DNA from: Rhizobium sp. J15
GTDB lineage: Bacteria > Pseudomonadota > Alphaproteobacteria > Rhizobiales > Rhizobiaceae
NCBI RefSeq assembly: GCF_002531825.1
Contig: NZ_NWSX01000012.1
Coordinates: 91,406-155,405, forward strand
Length of the DNA stretch: 64,000 nucleotides
Direction of reading: 5' to 3'
A program made the translations under genes and the position numbers. Below the pieces are notes generated by a model, which did not search any database, was not told where the DNA came from, and saw only the letters and a list, made by a program, of their open reading frames with translations. This document shows, one piece after another, positions 49,559 through 58,691 of this stretch (position 1 is the first letter of the stretch; the number at the start of each line of letters is the position of its first letter).

Positions 49559-50107
49559 GTGTTTGAGCTTGCGAGGCAGCGTTTCAGCGTGCGACCCTAT
49601 ACCTTGATCTCGTGGTCGGTTGTTTCACTGTTTGTCATCGTCATGTTGGCCTCGTTGCCCACTTGCTCAGGACGTCAATGGACTTCGGCGTTGCCGCCGG
49701 AATTTGAAATAGGCCAGCGCCTTTCCCACGGTTCGACGCAGAATGGTACCGGAACTTGCGGGGCCGTAATTTATCAGTTGTCGTACACACAAACTCAAGA
49801 AATCCGCCGTCGTGGCATCGCAGCGTTTCCAACTGATCTGAAAAGCCCGGATGGATTGCAATATGAGGATTGGGCAAATACGCCAGTGCCCAAGGAGATA
49901 TACGAACGGTATGTTTTGAATACCGCCGGTTCCCCGGTTGGATTGGACTGCAGTAATGGCACCTGGGAGAAAGAGTGGCGCGCGAACGCTGAGAAGGCGG
50001 GCAATTACTATGCGACCAATGGAAAGGCTTTGATCCTCTTGCAGGCCTCACAATTGCAAGAGAATCCAAATTATCTGGCTGCGGTGGGTTATTTTTATAA
50101 TCCCTAA
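49559..50107 (+). CDS. Hypothetical membrane-anchored protein (atypical composition)
   Basis: A 182-residue protein not recognised. It has a basic N-terminus, one hydrophobic segment (YTLISWSVVSLFVIVMLASL) that is a signal anchor or signal peptide, and a polar body with cysteines (GTGTCGAVIYQLSY and GLDCSNGTWEKEW). The start is uncertain: GTG 49559 opens the frame, and GTG 49589 is an alternative. It is richer in A and T than the flanking genes and may be a recent arrival. Confidence 0.55.
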   Translation: MFELARQRFSVRPYTLISWSVVSLFVIVMLASLPTCSGRQWTSALPPEFEIGQRLSHGSTQNGTGTCGAVIYQLSYTQTQEIRRRGIAAFPTDLKSPDGLQYEDWANTPVPKEIYERYVLNTAGSPVGLDCSNGTWEKEWRANAEKAGNYYATNGKALILLQASQLQENPNYLAAVGYFYNP

Positions 50108-50126
50108 AGCCAGCGCAAACCATCGC

Positions 50127-51848
50127 TCATTCCACCACCAGCCACCCCCTATACCGCACCACCAGCCCCGTCACCCGCCCGCCGATCTCCACATAGAAGT
50201 GGAACCGCCCGTCGCGCTCCTCCTCATACGTCTCTCCGCCCGGCGCCAGGAACAGCGGCAGCGGAATCCCGCAAAACCGCCAGCCGCGCACCACCAGCCG
50301 CAGCCTCTCTCCCTCCGGTACCAGCGCGAGCAGCACCCGGAACGGCCCAAAGACTTCGGCCAGCAGGTGCCGGTCGCGGCCCTTGCCCTCTGCCAGGATG
50401 CTGCGGAAGCTCTTATCCCCGAAGGTCCGCGTCCAGATCTCCGTGTCGCCCTTGGCGGCAAAGCGCACCGTGACCGGCACGTCCTCGCTGGCTGCGGGAA
50501 AGCCGATCAGCCGCGCCACCGCCCGCGCCAGAAAGCCCCTGCCGCGTTCGATCCGCGCCCGGCCGGAGGCAGTGCGTGCGCCGCCGGCATGGATGGCTGA
50601 TATGGCGGGCGGCAGCCGGTCGAAGGCGCTGCCGAGAATCTGCCGGTAGAGCGGCTGGGCTTCCGCCTCGCATTCTCGGCGGATGCCAGTGATGATCTTG
50701 AACCGCCGGAAGGCCGCCTCGAAATCGGCGAGCCGCAATTCGCCCGCCGCCGGCCGGGCGCCGGGCGCGGACCGCTCGCCGGCCAGCAGCCGGCGCACCA
50801 GCACTTCGGCTGCGATAACCGGAATGAACGGCCCGTCATCGCCCTCGGCAATCAGATGCCAGCCCGTCGTCAGCCGCTTGCCGGCAGTATCGATGCCGCT
50901 GGCGCGCACGAACATGCCGCCGCGATGTTCGCCCCAGGCAAACGCATGGCTGGCGCGCTGCATCAGCCGCGAGAAGGGCGTTAGCGAGGGCAGGAGGCCA
51001 AGGCGGACGAGCCGGGCGAAAAGGCCGAGCAGGCGCTGCAACGGCTGCGGCTCGGTTCCGACACCGGTGAAGCTCGATTGCAGGCCGTCAACACGCGCCG
51101 GCAGTAACGCCAGATCCGGCGCATCCACCAGCAGGAATTTCCGGCTCTTGAGCGGCACCGCACCCGGCGGCGCCACCGTTACCCGCATCGCCTCGATCAG
51201 CCCATGCCCGCTCGAAACCTGCCCATCGCTGAGCCGCGGCACTTTCTTGCCGGCATAGCTCGCGATCGCCCTGACGACATTGCGCCCGATCTTCACATGC
51301 GGCGAAGGGGCAATGCCCGCCGCCACCGCATCGATCCTGGCGAACTGCGGCGCCATCACATCGAGCGCGGCGAAGGACAGCGCCGGCAGGCTGCTGAGGC
51401 CGGAGAGCGCGAAAACGCCCTTCGCTCTCGCCTCGGCATCGAGCCCGCCGATGGCGGCGACGAAACCGGTGCTGTCGGCGAGATCGGCGTAATCGATGTC
51501 GAGCCCGATGCAGGCGCGCACGACCTTGTAAGGGTCTTCCCCGAAGCTCTGAAACGGCCCGGAGGCATCGATGACGAGATCGGGCTGCAGCCGCGTCAGC
51601 TGTTCGGTAAGGTCGCCGTCGCGATCGAAGGCCACCGCCTGCAGCGTTGCCCCGAGATTGGTGCTTCCCAGGCCCTCGGAGCCATCTTTCGGGGATCTGA
51701 GATCGGCAAGGAAATCGTCGGCCTTTTCAAGCGAACGCCCGGCGATCAACAATCTCAGCCGCGGTTCATCGCCGAGTAGCCGCGCCAGCCGGCCGCCGAA
51801 GGTGCCGTAGCCGCCGATAATCAGCAGCGAAAGCCGCTCGCCGCTCAT
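50127..51848 (-). CDS. Saccharopine dehydrogenase-like protein with DUF4166
   Basis: A 573-residue two-domain protein. The N-terminal half is a Rossmann-type NAD(P) domain like saccharopine dehydrogenase (LLIIGGYGTFGGRLARLLGD at residues 8-27, then PDLVIDASGPFQSFGEDPYK). The C-terminal ~190 residues are DUF4166, beginning about GSAFDRLPPAISAIHAGG. No reaction is established for this combination. Its start overlaps the stop of the DCC gene (ATGA), so both proteins are made together. Confidence 0.85.
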   Translation of the reverse strand: MSGERLSLLIIGGYGTFGGRLARLLGDEPRLRLLIAGRSLEKADDFLADLRSPKDGSEGLGSTNLGATLQAVAFDRDGDLTEQLTRLQPDLVIDASGPFQSFGEDPYKVVRACIGLDIDYADLADSTGFVAAIGGLDAEARAKGVFALSGLSSLPALSFAALDVMAPQFARIDAVAAGIAPSPHVKIGRNVVRAIASYAGKKVPRLSDGQVSSGHGLIEAMRVTVAPPGAVPLKSRKFLLVDAPDLALLPARVDGLQSSFTGVGTEPQPLQRLLGLFARLVRLGLLPSLTPFSRLMQRASHAFAWGEHRGGMFVRASGIDTAGKRLTTGWHLIAEGDDGPFIPVIAAEVLVRRLLAGERSAPGARPAAGELRLADFEAAFRRFKIITGIRRECEAEAQPLYRQILGSAFDRLPPAISAIHAGGARTASGRARIERGRGFLARAVARLIGFPAASEDVPVTVRFAAKGDTEIWTRTFGDKSFRSILAEGKGRDRHLLAEVFGPFRVLLALVPEGERLRLVVRGWRFCGIPLPLFLAPGGETYEEERDGRFHFYVEIGGRVTGLVVRYRGWLVVE

Positions 51849-52294
51849 GCGATGAAACGGCTGCGCTGCTCCGGCGTCGGCACCATGCAGCTCTGCCGGC
51901 CGGCGATCTTCAGCCGGTTGCGGGCGATGAATTCATAAAGCACATCGGCAAGGCGGCGCGGCAGCAGCCGGAAGAGTTTCACCAGCGAATAGGGAAAGCC
52001 GAGGCCCGCCACCATGCGGATCGAGCCGTCCGACTTGAAGAAGGCGCGGCCGTTTTCGATGAGGATATTGGTTTCATAATCGCGCTCATTCAGCCCATAA
52101 TGCCGGTAGAGCGCTTCGCCGAGCGGCGTCTGGGCGGCGAGGAACCTGTAGCGCCGCTGCCGGTCGTGCTTCAGCGCGAATTTCACCCAGCCGGAGCAGA
52201 AGACGCATTCGCCATCGAAGACGATCAGCGGCTGGTCATCGGCAAAATCCGGCACGCCGGCATCGTTGCGATAGCTGTAAGCGGCACGCGTCAT
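51845..52294 (-). CDS. DCC-family thiol-disulfide oxidoreductase (DUF393)
   Basis: A 149-residue DCC protein named for the motif DGECVFCSGW, here at about residue 29 (IVFDGECVFCSGWVKF). These thioredoxin-like proteins are predicted oxidoreductases. The C-terminal region (FRLLPRRLADVLYEFIARNR) is typical. It is 21 bases downstream of the MBL hydrolase gene and coupled to the DUF4166 gene, suggesting a three-gene unit. Confidence 0.88.
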   Translation of the reverse strand: MTRAAYSYRNDAGVPDFADDQPLIVFDGECVFCSGWVKFALKHDRQRRYRFLAAQTPLGEALYRHYGLNERDYETNILIENGRAFFKSDGSIRMVAGLGFPYSLVKLFRLLPRRLADVLYEFIARNRLKIAGRQSCMVPTPEQRSRFIA

Positions 52295-52315
52295 GGTAAT
52301 CTCCCCATCTCCCGC

Positions 52316-53224
52316 TTACAACAGCCGGTAGGTGGCGGCAAGAGAAGGCGGCCCATCCGCCGCGATCTCGCCGCGCTCGACGAGATCCTCGATATGGGCG
52401 AGCACGGAAAGTGCTGCCGCCCCATGCAGCTTCGGATCGGTATCGCTGTAGATCGCCTTCACCATCTCGGCAATCGTACGGTCGCCCGTCCGGATGCGGG
52501 CGAGCACCGCCCGCTCGCGCTTCAGCCGATGCGCCTTCAGCGCCGGCAGGAAACTCGCCGGCGCCGTCACCGGCCCGCCATGGCCGGGCAGCAACAGGCG
52601 GTCCTGGCGCGCCATCAGCCGCTCGAGCGAGGCCATGTAATCCGCCATCGCGCCATCCGGCGGTGCGACGATCGAGGTCGACCAGGCCATGACATGATCG
52701 CCGGAGAAGAGCGTATCGCGGCCTTCGAGCGCGAAGGCGGCATGATTGGCCGTATGCCCCGGTGTGGGTACCGATGTCAGCGCCCAGCCATCGCCCGATA
52801 TGGTCTCACCGTCGCCGAGCGCGATATCCGGCACGAAGTCCAGATCCGAGCTTTCGGAAAACGGATTGCTCTCGCCATCCCTAAGCCGCCGCGCCGGCCG
52901 ATGCGGCCCTTGCCCCACCGTCACCGCCCCCGTCGCCGCCTGCAGCCGGCGGGCGAGCGGCGAGTGGTCGCGATGGGTGTGGCTGACGAAGATATGCGTC
53001 ACCTCGCGGCCGCCAAGCGCTGCCATCAGCGCCTGATAATGCGCCTCATCCTCCGGCCCGGGATCGATAACCGCGACCGAGGCGGCGCCGACGATATAGC
53101 TGTTGGTGCCGTAAAAGGTGAAAGGCCCGGGATTCTCCGCCGTGACCCGCGCGACCCCAGCCGCAACCGGCACGGCCCGCCCATAGGCCGGCTCGAAAGC
53201 AAGGTCGAATGCGGGGCTTTCCAT
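52316..53224 (-). CDS. Metallo-beta-lactamase fold hydrolase (LACTB2-like)
   Basis: A 302-residue MBL-fold hydrolase. The zinc motif HTHRDHS fits HxHxDH. Further ligands are in PTPGHTANHAAFAL, the aspartate in FSGDHVMAW and the histidine in LLPGHGGPVTAP. A C-terminal winged-helix-like domain follows, as in LACTB2-type nucleases and hydrolases. Start 53224 (MESPAFDL) is preferred to 53254. The substrate may be RNA or a thioester. Confidence 0.85.
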   Translation of the reverse strand: MESPAFDLAFEPAYGRAVPVAAGVARVTAENPGPFTFYGTNSYIVGAASVAVIDPGPEDEAHYQALMAALGGREVTHIFVSHTHRDHSPLARRLQAATGAVTVGQGPHRPARRLRDGESNPFSESSDLDFVPDIALGDGETISGDGWALTSVPTPGHTANHAAFALEGRDTLFSGDHVMAWSTSIVAPPDGAMADYMASLERLMARQDRLLLPGHGGPVTAPASFLPALKAHRLKRERAVLARIRTGDRTIAEMVKAIYSDTDPKLHGAAALSVLAHIEDLVERGEIAADGPPSLAATYRLL

Positions 53225-53390
53225 GCGGGGCGATGCTCTCGAGGCCGATGACACCGCCCATTCCTAGCATGGGCCGCTGCGCTCTGCAGCGCATAAATCT
53301 GCCCGATGCGCAACTTAGTCATTGTGACAGACGGAGAGCTTTGCTAATCAGGCGTCGATTTGAGCCGGCGCCTTGCGCCGAAAGCTCTGG

Positions 53391-53465
53391 TGGGGCGTAG
53401 CCAAGCGGTAAGGCAGCGGTTTTTGGTACCGCCATCCCCTGGTTCGAATCCAGGCGCCCCAGCCA
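53391..53465 (+). tRNA. tRNA-Gln (anticodon TTG)
   Basis: A complete cloverleaf. Acceptor TGGGGCG (53391-53397) pairs with CGCCCCA (53455-53461). The anticodon loop TTTTGGT carries TTG. The T arm has CTGG-TTCGAAT-CCAG. The discriminator G and CCA are encoded (53462-53465). It lies 170 bases before the NACHT-nuclease gene, so it could mark an integration hotspot. Confidence 0.96.
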
Positions 53466-53635
53466 TTTATCCATAACGGTCGCGCGAGATCAGGCCGCAT
53501 TTTATCATGCCGCTATCGGTAGCTTTCATGTTATCAAAATAAGGTTGTATAAACAGATAATTGTACCGCGATGAGTTGCAATATTGGTGTCTGCGTACCA
53601 CTCTCATCACCGAATGGGCAATCTCCTGGTAACAC

Positions 53636-56600
53636 ATGTTGAACCGAAGTGTCAGAATTTTGCTTCGTGACGATTCCCACGCAGCCACTAGTCTGTGCTC
53701 TTTCGGGGAGGCTTTGAGATACTCAAACCTAGTGGTCCTTGGTGATCCCGGTTCAGGCAAAACTACATTGATGACAGCCGCCAACAAGGTTGAGGGTGGC
53801 ACGTTTTTTCATGCTAGAAACTTCGGCATATATGCCACTTCTGATATAGCCGGGAAAACCATCTTTATAGACGCTCTCGATGAGAAGCGGTCACGTAGTG
53901 ACCATCCGGATTCCATCGGAGTCATTGTCGAAAAACTTCTCGCAACAAAGCCTTCACGTGTCCGGATTTCTTGTCGAGCTTTAGACTGGCTCGGCGAAAC
54001 GGACCTGACACTATTCAGGCCGTACTTCGAGGCAAACGGTGGCTTTGCTGTCGTGCAACTTCACGATCTTGATGCAGAAGAACAGAAGGCCGTGCTCTTC
54101 CAGAAAGATATCCGTGATGCGGAGCGGTTTTTCGATGAAGCTGAAAAGCGCGGCGTAGGCCCGCTTCTGAAGAATCCTCAGACCCTAACCATGTTAGCTG
54201 ATGTCGTAAAAGGCGGTATCTGGCCGGAGACCCGGTTCCAACTCTTCAACGAAGCGGCAAAACTGCTTGTTCGCGAGCACAACGAAACTAAAGAACACCA
54301 AACAAAACAACTGTTCGAACCACCGGAACTTGAGGCTGCAGCGGGCGCAGTTTGTGCCTCTATGTTGATCTCGGATGAGCCAAGCGTTAGCTTACGGCGT
54401 TCCAGTGCATCGCTGGGCGGGGCAGCCTACGACAGCGCTCCATTCGCCAACAAGGACGCGGTGTTAAGCGTACTTGGCCGACGAGCTTTCCAAACATGTG
54501 GCGATCACTCTGTTACCTATTGCCATAGAACTATTGCTGAATTCTTGGCTGCCAAATGGGTGTCGCAGATAGTTAAGGCCGGATACCCACTCGGACGCGC
54601 TTTAAGCTTGATTTCGGTTGACGGCATTCCAGCATTAGAACTACGCGGCCTCTATGCTTGGTTACCAGTTTTCCTTCCGAGTCATGCATATCAGCTTATA
54701 CAAAAAGAACCGCTGGCCGTCGTGCTGTATGGAGACCCGAAGGCTTTGTCTCCGGCTGCGAGAAGAACTTTACTCGGCGCCTTGCAAGACCTTTCGGAAC
54801 GCGATCCCTGGTTTACACAATGGGGTATTGACGAAGAAATTCTGGGCAATCTTTCAGGCCACGACATGGTGGAAGGGTTCCGCAGCATACTCGGTGGAGA
54901 ACCTGAGAACTATCACATCAGATTTTTCGTACTCGATGCTATAGCGTACGGTCCGCAACTTCCTGAAATGGAGGAAGATTTATTCACAATCCTCGAAAAC
55001 GAGGCGGCACCTTATGGTGATCGGCAGCGCGCTTTTAAAGCGTTAATTCGAACAGCGCCGCATTCGGCGGATCGCATAAGCCGATACACGAGAGAAAGAT
55101 TGCTTCTCTCGGGAGATCAATGTCGGTTGGCCGCCGAAATTATTCGTAGTTTGTTTTCTGAATGTTTTACGGCCGATGACGTGGCCCAACTCATTAGATG
55201 TTACCTCAAGGATAGAGGAAGACACGTCGTTGGCGAGTTGTGGCTGCTCAGCGAAGGCATGCCCGAAGCAGATGTAGTGCAGGTGGTAGATGCGCTATTT
55301 CCAGTGATTGAAGCTCACTGCCAAGCGGACTGGCGGCATAAGAGCGAGGTAGTCACTTTTTTTTCCCGGCTGGTGGTTGCGGCCTTGAAGCAGGAGCCTG
55401 TGCCCGGATCGGCTAAAATTTGGCAATGGTTGACCGCCCTTTATGTGTTTAGGAGGAGCACCAATTTAGGCTCGTCGGAACATAGCGAATTACGCAATTG
55501 GCTATTGGAGCACCCTCATCTGGTGCAAGATTTCTTTGATTTGGCTTGGTCAGCTAGAAGTTCAGAGAGATGGTGGGTCATTCTAAATGATTTTTTTGGC
55601 ACGATTCTGCACGCATTCGGAACAGAGACTCTAATTTCAAGACTAATGATCGTGGTTGAAGACATCGATCAATTATCCTCTAGGCGTGCTGAAGCGTATG
55701 CGGCGACATTGACCTACGTCTATCAGAATGCCTCCAACAGCCGCGCGTTGTTTGAGCAGCTTTACGCCTATAGTCAGAGCGAGCCCTTTTCCAAGGAATT
55801 CACGGACCTTTCCTTGTGTCCGGTTGATCGTTGGGAACATGAAGCTGCCGTTCGAACTTTGGCAGAGAGATCGAAGACAGAGGAAAGCAGACAAAAACAT
55901 CGAAATGATTTCGATGCGGCAGAGGGGCTAATTCGATCTGGCGAACATAAGGGGTGGCTGGCTTGGTGTGCAAATGTATATTTTGCGATCTTCAGCGATG
56001 TGGCTGACACACCGGATCGCCGTGAACGTCTGCTAACTGAACTAGGTGAAGAGAGAACTGAGACTGTTCTTGCTGCTTTCCAAGCAGCAGCAAATAAGAG
56101 TCATCAATTGCCCTCTCTTTCCGAGATTCTTGATCTGCGGCGAAAGGAGCGATTTCAGCCTTGGTGGCGGGCGATAATCGCCGGATGTGACATTGATTGG
56201 GAGAACCGAGGTACTATTGTCGATGTTTCGGATCGTTTACTGGAAGCCGCACTGGCAATAGAGCTTTACTATCCGGTTTTTGACAAGACGGAGAACCAAT
56301 ATAAGCGAGCTATACATGGTTGGCTTGATGCTAGTTATCGAGAGCGGGCAGACTTTGCAGTTCGAGTGTTTTTTGAATGTGCTAAAGAAGATCTCGCCAA
56401 TGGGCGTGCCAGCTCTGACGCAATTTATCGACTGACGCAAAATGAGCTCCTGAAGGCGGCGTCCGGGGCTTCGACCGCTGACCTTTTGAGGCGTTTCCCA
56501 AATGCCTCACCACAGATACTCCGGACGCTGCTTGCGAGTGCCCTCAGCAATGTTGGGTTCTTGCTTAAAATCAATAGCGCTATTGAGAAACTCCTTACTA

Positions 56601-57688
56601 GCCCCGAGCACGAAATTGGAGTTGAGCAACGCGAAATTTGGTTGGCCACAGCATTTTTGACCTGTGAGGAGCAACTGCCCGATATGTTGCTAAAGCACAT
56701 CGAAACGAACCGAAAATTAGAAATGCTTTGGGCGTTACAAAATGCTGTCTTTGCATTTCCAATCAATACTGATCATGACGGATTAAAAGGTCTTCCAGAT
56801 TGGAAAGCCAAATTTCTGGTTGAACAGTTTGGCTCCAATTTCCCGATCGAAGCGCACCCTGAAGACGGGTGGAGTGGCCGCAAAAATAACTGGGACGCCA
56901 ATGATTTCACGCGACGTCTTATAGATGAACTATCCACCAGAACCGGCAAGGAGGCAAAGTGCGCGCTGGAGCAGTTGTCGGAAGATAGTACGCTGGCTCC
57001 GTACAAACAGCATTTGCGCCACGCACTTGCCAATCAGGCTTCATTGCGTCGGCAAGAGGAATTCCAACAGCCCACTTGGGAAAACGCCGTTCGGGCGCTC
57101 AATAACGGCCGACCTGCCAACATGGCCGACCTCTTAGAGTTAGCCGTTTTTCATATTCGGTCTGTTGAGCAGCAACTTCGAAATAACAATATTGATGCAT
57201 TAAAAGTGTTCTGGAATGAAGATTCATATGGACGTCTCACGAGTCCGAAATCCGAAGAATCCGCCCGAGATGCGTTGGTGATGCATTTGAGGCCAGTTTT
57301 CGACCCTATAGAAGTTCGTGTGGAGCCGGAAGGCCATATGAACCAGGATAAAAGAGCGGATATTGTCCTTCTGCCTCCTCCTGGCCAAAAACTACCTCTT
57401 GAACTTAAACGGGATTACCATTCAGAAATCTGGTCGGCGTGCTCCGAACAGCTTGATCGTTTATATACGCGTGACCCCGAAGCAAATGGTTTTGGGCTGT
57501 ACGTCGTCTTTTGGTATGGAGGCAAACGCCCTAATACAGTACCAAAACCTCCGTCGTCTATCGAAACGCCGAAATCAGCTTCTCAACTTGAAAAGGCGTT
57601 GTCTTCGTTGGTTCCAGTGGAGCACCGCACGCGACTCCGAGTGTTGGTCTTAGACGTCTCACCTGTGGTTTCGAGTGCAATAGGATAA
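53636..57688 (+). CDS. NACHT-type NTPase with C-terminal PD-(D/E)XK nuclease domain
   Basis: A 1350-residue single-gene STAND-like protein. NTPase features: Walker A LGDPGSGKTTL (residues 35-45), Walker B KTIFIDALDE (74-83), arginine sensor region RVRISCRALDW (108-118), and a NACHT-type CHRTIAEFLAAKW near residue 302. A middle of about 850 residues is mostly alpha-helical, without a recognised family, and is a candidate sensor. The C-terminal nuclease-like core has Asp1242, Glu1256 and Lys1258 (RADIV then LELKRD), and Gln1272 in SEQLDRLY. A TAA stop lies directly upstream of ATG 53636, so no N-terminal effector exists in frame. Composition is AT-rich compared with the neighbours. Probably antiphage, by inference. 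Confidence 0.85.
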   Translation: MLNRSVRILLRDDSHAATSLCSFGEALRYSNLVVLGDPGSGKTTLMTAANKVEGGTFFHARNFGIYATSDIAGKTIFIDALDEKRSRSDHPDSIGVIVEKLLATKPSRVRISCRALDWLGETDLTLFRPYFEANGGFAVVQLHDLDAEEQKAVLFQKDIRDAERFFDEAEKRGVGPLLKNPQTLTMLADVVKGGIWPETRFQLFNEAAKLLVREHNETKEHQTKQLFEPPELEAAAGAVCASMLISDEPSVSLRRSSASLGGAAYDSAPFANKDAVLSVLGRRAFQTCGDHSVTYCHRTIAEFLAAKWVSQIVKAGYPLGRALSLISVDGIPALELRGLYAWLPVFLPSHAYQLIQKEPLAVVLYGDPKALSPAARRTLLGALQDLSERDPWFTQWGIDEEILGNLSGHDMVEGFRSILGGEPENYHIRFFVLDAIAYGPQLPEMEEDLFTILENEAAPYGDRQRAFKALIRTAPHSADRISRYTRERLLLSGDQCRLAAEIIRSLFSECFTADDVAQLIRCYLKDRGRHVVGELWLLSEGMPEADVVQVVDALFPVIEAHCQADWRHKSEVVTFFSRLVVAALKQEPVPGSAKIWQWLTALYVFRRSTNLGSSEHSELRNWLLEHPHLVQDFFDLAWSARSSERWWVILNDFFGTILHAFGTETLISRLMIVVEDIDQLSSRRAEAYAATLTYVYQNASNSRALFEQLYAYSQSEPFSKEFTDLSLCPVDRWEHEAAVRTLAERSKTEESRQKHRNDFDAAEGLIRSGEHKGWLAWCANVYFAIFSDVADTPDRRERLLTELGEERTETVLAAFQAAANKSHQLPSLSEILDLRRKERFQPWWRAIIAGCDIDWENRGTIVDVSDRLLEAALAIELYYPVFDKTENQYKRAIHGWLDASYRERADFAVRVFFECAKEDLANGRASSDAIYRLTQNELLKAASGASTADLLRRFPNASPQILRTLLASALSNVGFLLKINSAIEKLLTSPEHEIGVEQREIWLATAFLTCEEQLPDMLLKHIETNRKLEMLWALQNAVFAFPINTDHDGLKGLPDWKAKFLVEQFGSNFPIEAHPEDGWSGRKNNWDANDFTRRLIDELSTRTGKEAKCALEQLSEDSTLAPYKQHLRHALANQASLRRQEEFQQPTWENAVRALNNGRPANMADLLELAVFHIRSVEQQLRNNNIDALKVFWNEDSYGRLTSPKSEESARDALVMHLRPVFDPIEVRVEPEGHMNQDKRADIVLLPPPGQKLPLELKRDYHSEIWSACSEQLDRLYTRDPEANGFGLYVVFWYGGKRPNTVPKPPSSIETPKSASQLEKALSSLVPVEHRTRLRVLVLDVSPVVSSAIG

Positions 57689-57790
57689 TTTGTCGAGTTC
57701 CAGGCGGATTGGGAAATTCCTCAGGCAGCGGCTTGCGACTCAAACCGATCGCACTTCGAACCGGTCGGGGGCTGCCTCTGGTCTCGCACC

Positions 57791-58570
57791 TCACCCGCGC
57801 TCCGCAAACAGCCGCACCCCACTCAACTCCGCCAGCCTCCCCACCAACGCATCCTGAAACCCGACATCACCAACCGCCGCCGCCGCCTCCCGTTGCTGCC
57901 GATGATACCAATACCCGCCGCTGACCTTGGCGGCGGCATCATCGCTCGTCGCCAGCCAAGTCTGCGTAAGATGCCCCATCTCAAGATCATCTGGCGCGCC
58001 GGCGCCGCCCATTTTGGTCGGCACCCAGCCGGGGTCGACGGCGTTGCTGAAGACGTCCGGCCAGTGGCGGGCGAGGGCGGCGGCGAGGGTGGCGATGTAG
58101 AGCTTGCTTTCCGAATAGGCCTGGCTGGCGTTCCATGGCCGCCGCTTCCAGTCGATATCGTCGAGGCTGCCGCCGCCGCTGCGGTGCATGCCGCTCGTGA
58201 GGTAGATCAGGCGGTCGGGGCGGGTGATCCAGGCGGTGAGGAGATAGGGGGCGAGCAGGTTGACCGCCAGCGTCTTGGCGTGGCCTTCAGGCGTTTCGCC
58301 GCGGCTGCGTTCGAGGTAGATGCCGGCATTGTGGATGATGGCGTCCATGCGGCCGATGGCGTTGACCTGGTCGGCGATGGAGCGTGTCTCGGCGGCGCTG
58401 GCGAGATCGCCGATGACGAGGCCGAGGGCGGCGGTTGAGGTGTCTGATATGGCGGCGGCGCGCTCGCGGGAGCGGGCGTGGAGGACGACGTCATGGCCCT
58501 GGTTCATGAGGGTGCGGGCGGCGGCGAGGCCGAGGCCATCGGTGGAACCGGTGATGAAGATGCGGCTCAT
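57791..58570 (-). CDS. Short-chain dehydrogenase/reductase
   Basis: A 259-residue classical SDR. The cofactor motif is FITGSTDGLGLAAA, the NNAG-equivalent is IIHNAGIYLE, and the catalytic residues are Ser in LTSGMHRSGG and Tyr-Lys in YSESK. The variant TGSTDGLG suits NADP(H). The substrate is unknown. It is alone on the minus strand between the NACHT gene and the TetR regulator, separated from the latter by a hairpin repeat. Confidence 0.88.
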   Translation of the reverse strand: MSRIFITGSTDGLGLAAARTLMNQGHDVVLHARSRERAAAISDTSTAALGLVIGDLASAAETRSIADQVNAIGRMDAIIHNAGIYLERSRGETPEGHAKTLAVNLLAPYLLTAWITRPDRLIYLTSGMHRSGGGSLDDIDWKRRPWNASQAYSESKLYIATLAAALARHWPDVFSNAVDPGWVPTKMGGAGAPDDLEMGHLTQTWLATSDDAAAKVSGGYWYHRQQREAAAAVGDVGFQDALVGRLAELSGVRLFAERG

Positions 58571-58606
58571 GGGGGTTCCTTTCGGCGTGCGGCGTGGTGG
58601 GCCTAG

Positions 58607-58644
58607 AGTGCTTGGCCATGGGTCCTCGGGTCAAGCCCGAGGAC
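58607..58644. repeat. TCAAG-loop hairpin repeat, copy 1
   Basis: GTCCTCGGG (58622-58630), loop TCAAG, CCCGAGGAC (58636-58644): perfect 9-bp stem. It is preceded by AGTGCTTGGCCATGG. A related sequence lies at 63959-63992 with the same CTCGGGTCAAGCCC core and a similar preceding GTGCTTG...CATGG. It is in the spacer between the SDR and TetR genes. Confidence 0.75.
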
Positions 58645-58691
58645 GACGGAGGGTGGGGGAGCGTTCCTGCCAAATCCACCGCCAGCCGCAC

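Noticed and set aside
49362..49607. An 81-codon frame in the spacer before the GTG-start gene
   Set aside because: No ribosome-binding site, no domain, and overlap with the better-supported downstream frame.
53571..53642. A 23-codon frame overlapping the start of the NACHT gene
   Set aside because: No ribosome-binding site or family match; short enough to be chance.
57689..57790. Possible attachment-site duplicate of the tRNA-Gln 3' end
   Set aside because: I looked for GGTTCGAATCCAGGCGCCCC-like sequence after the NACHT gene and found no convincing copy.
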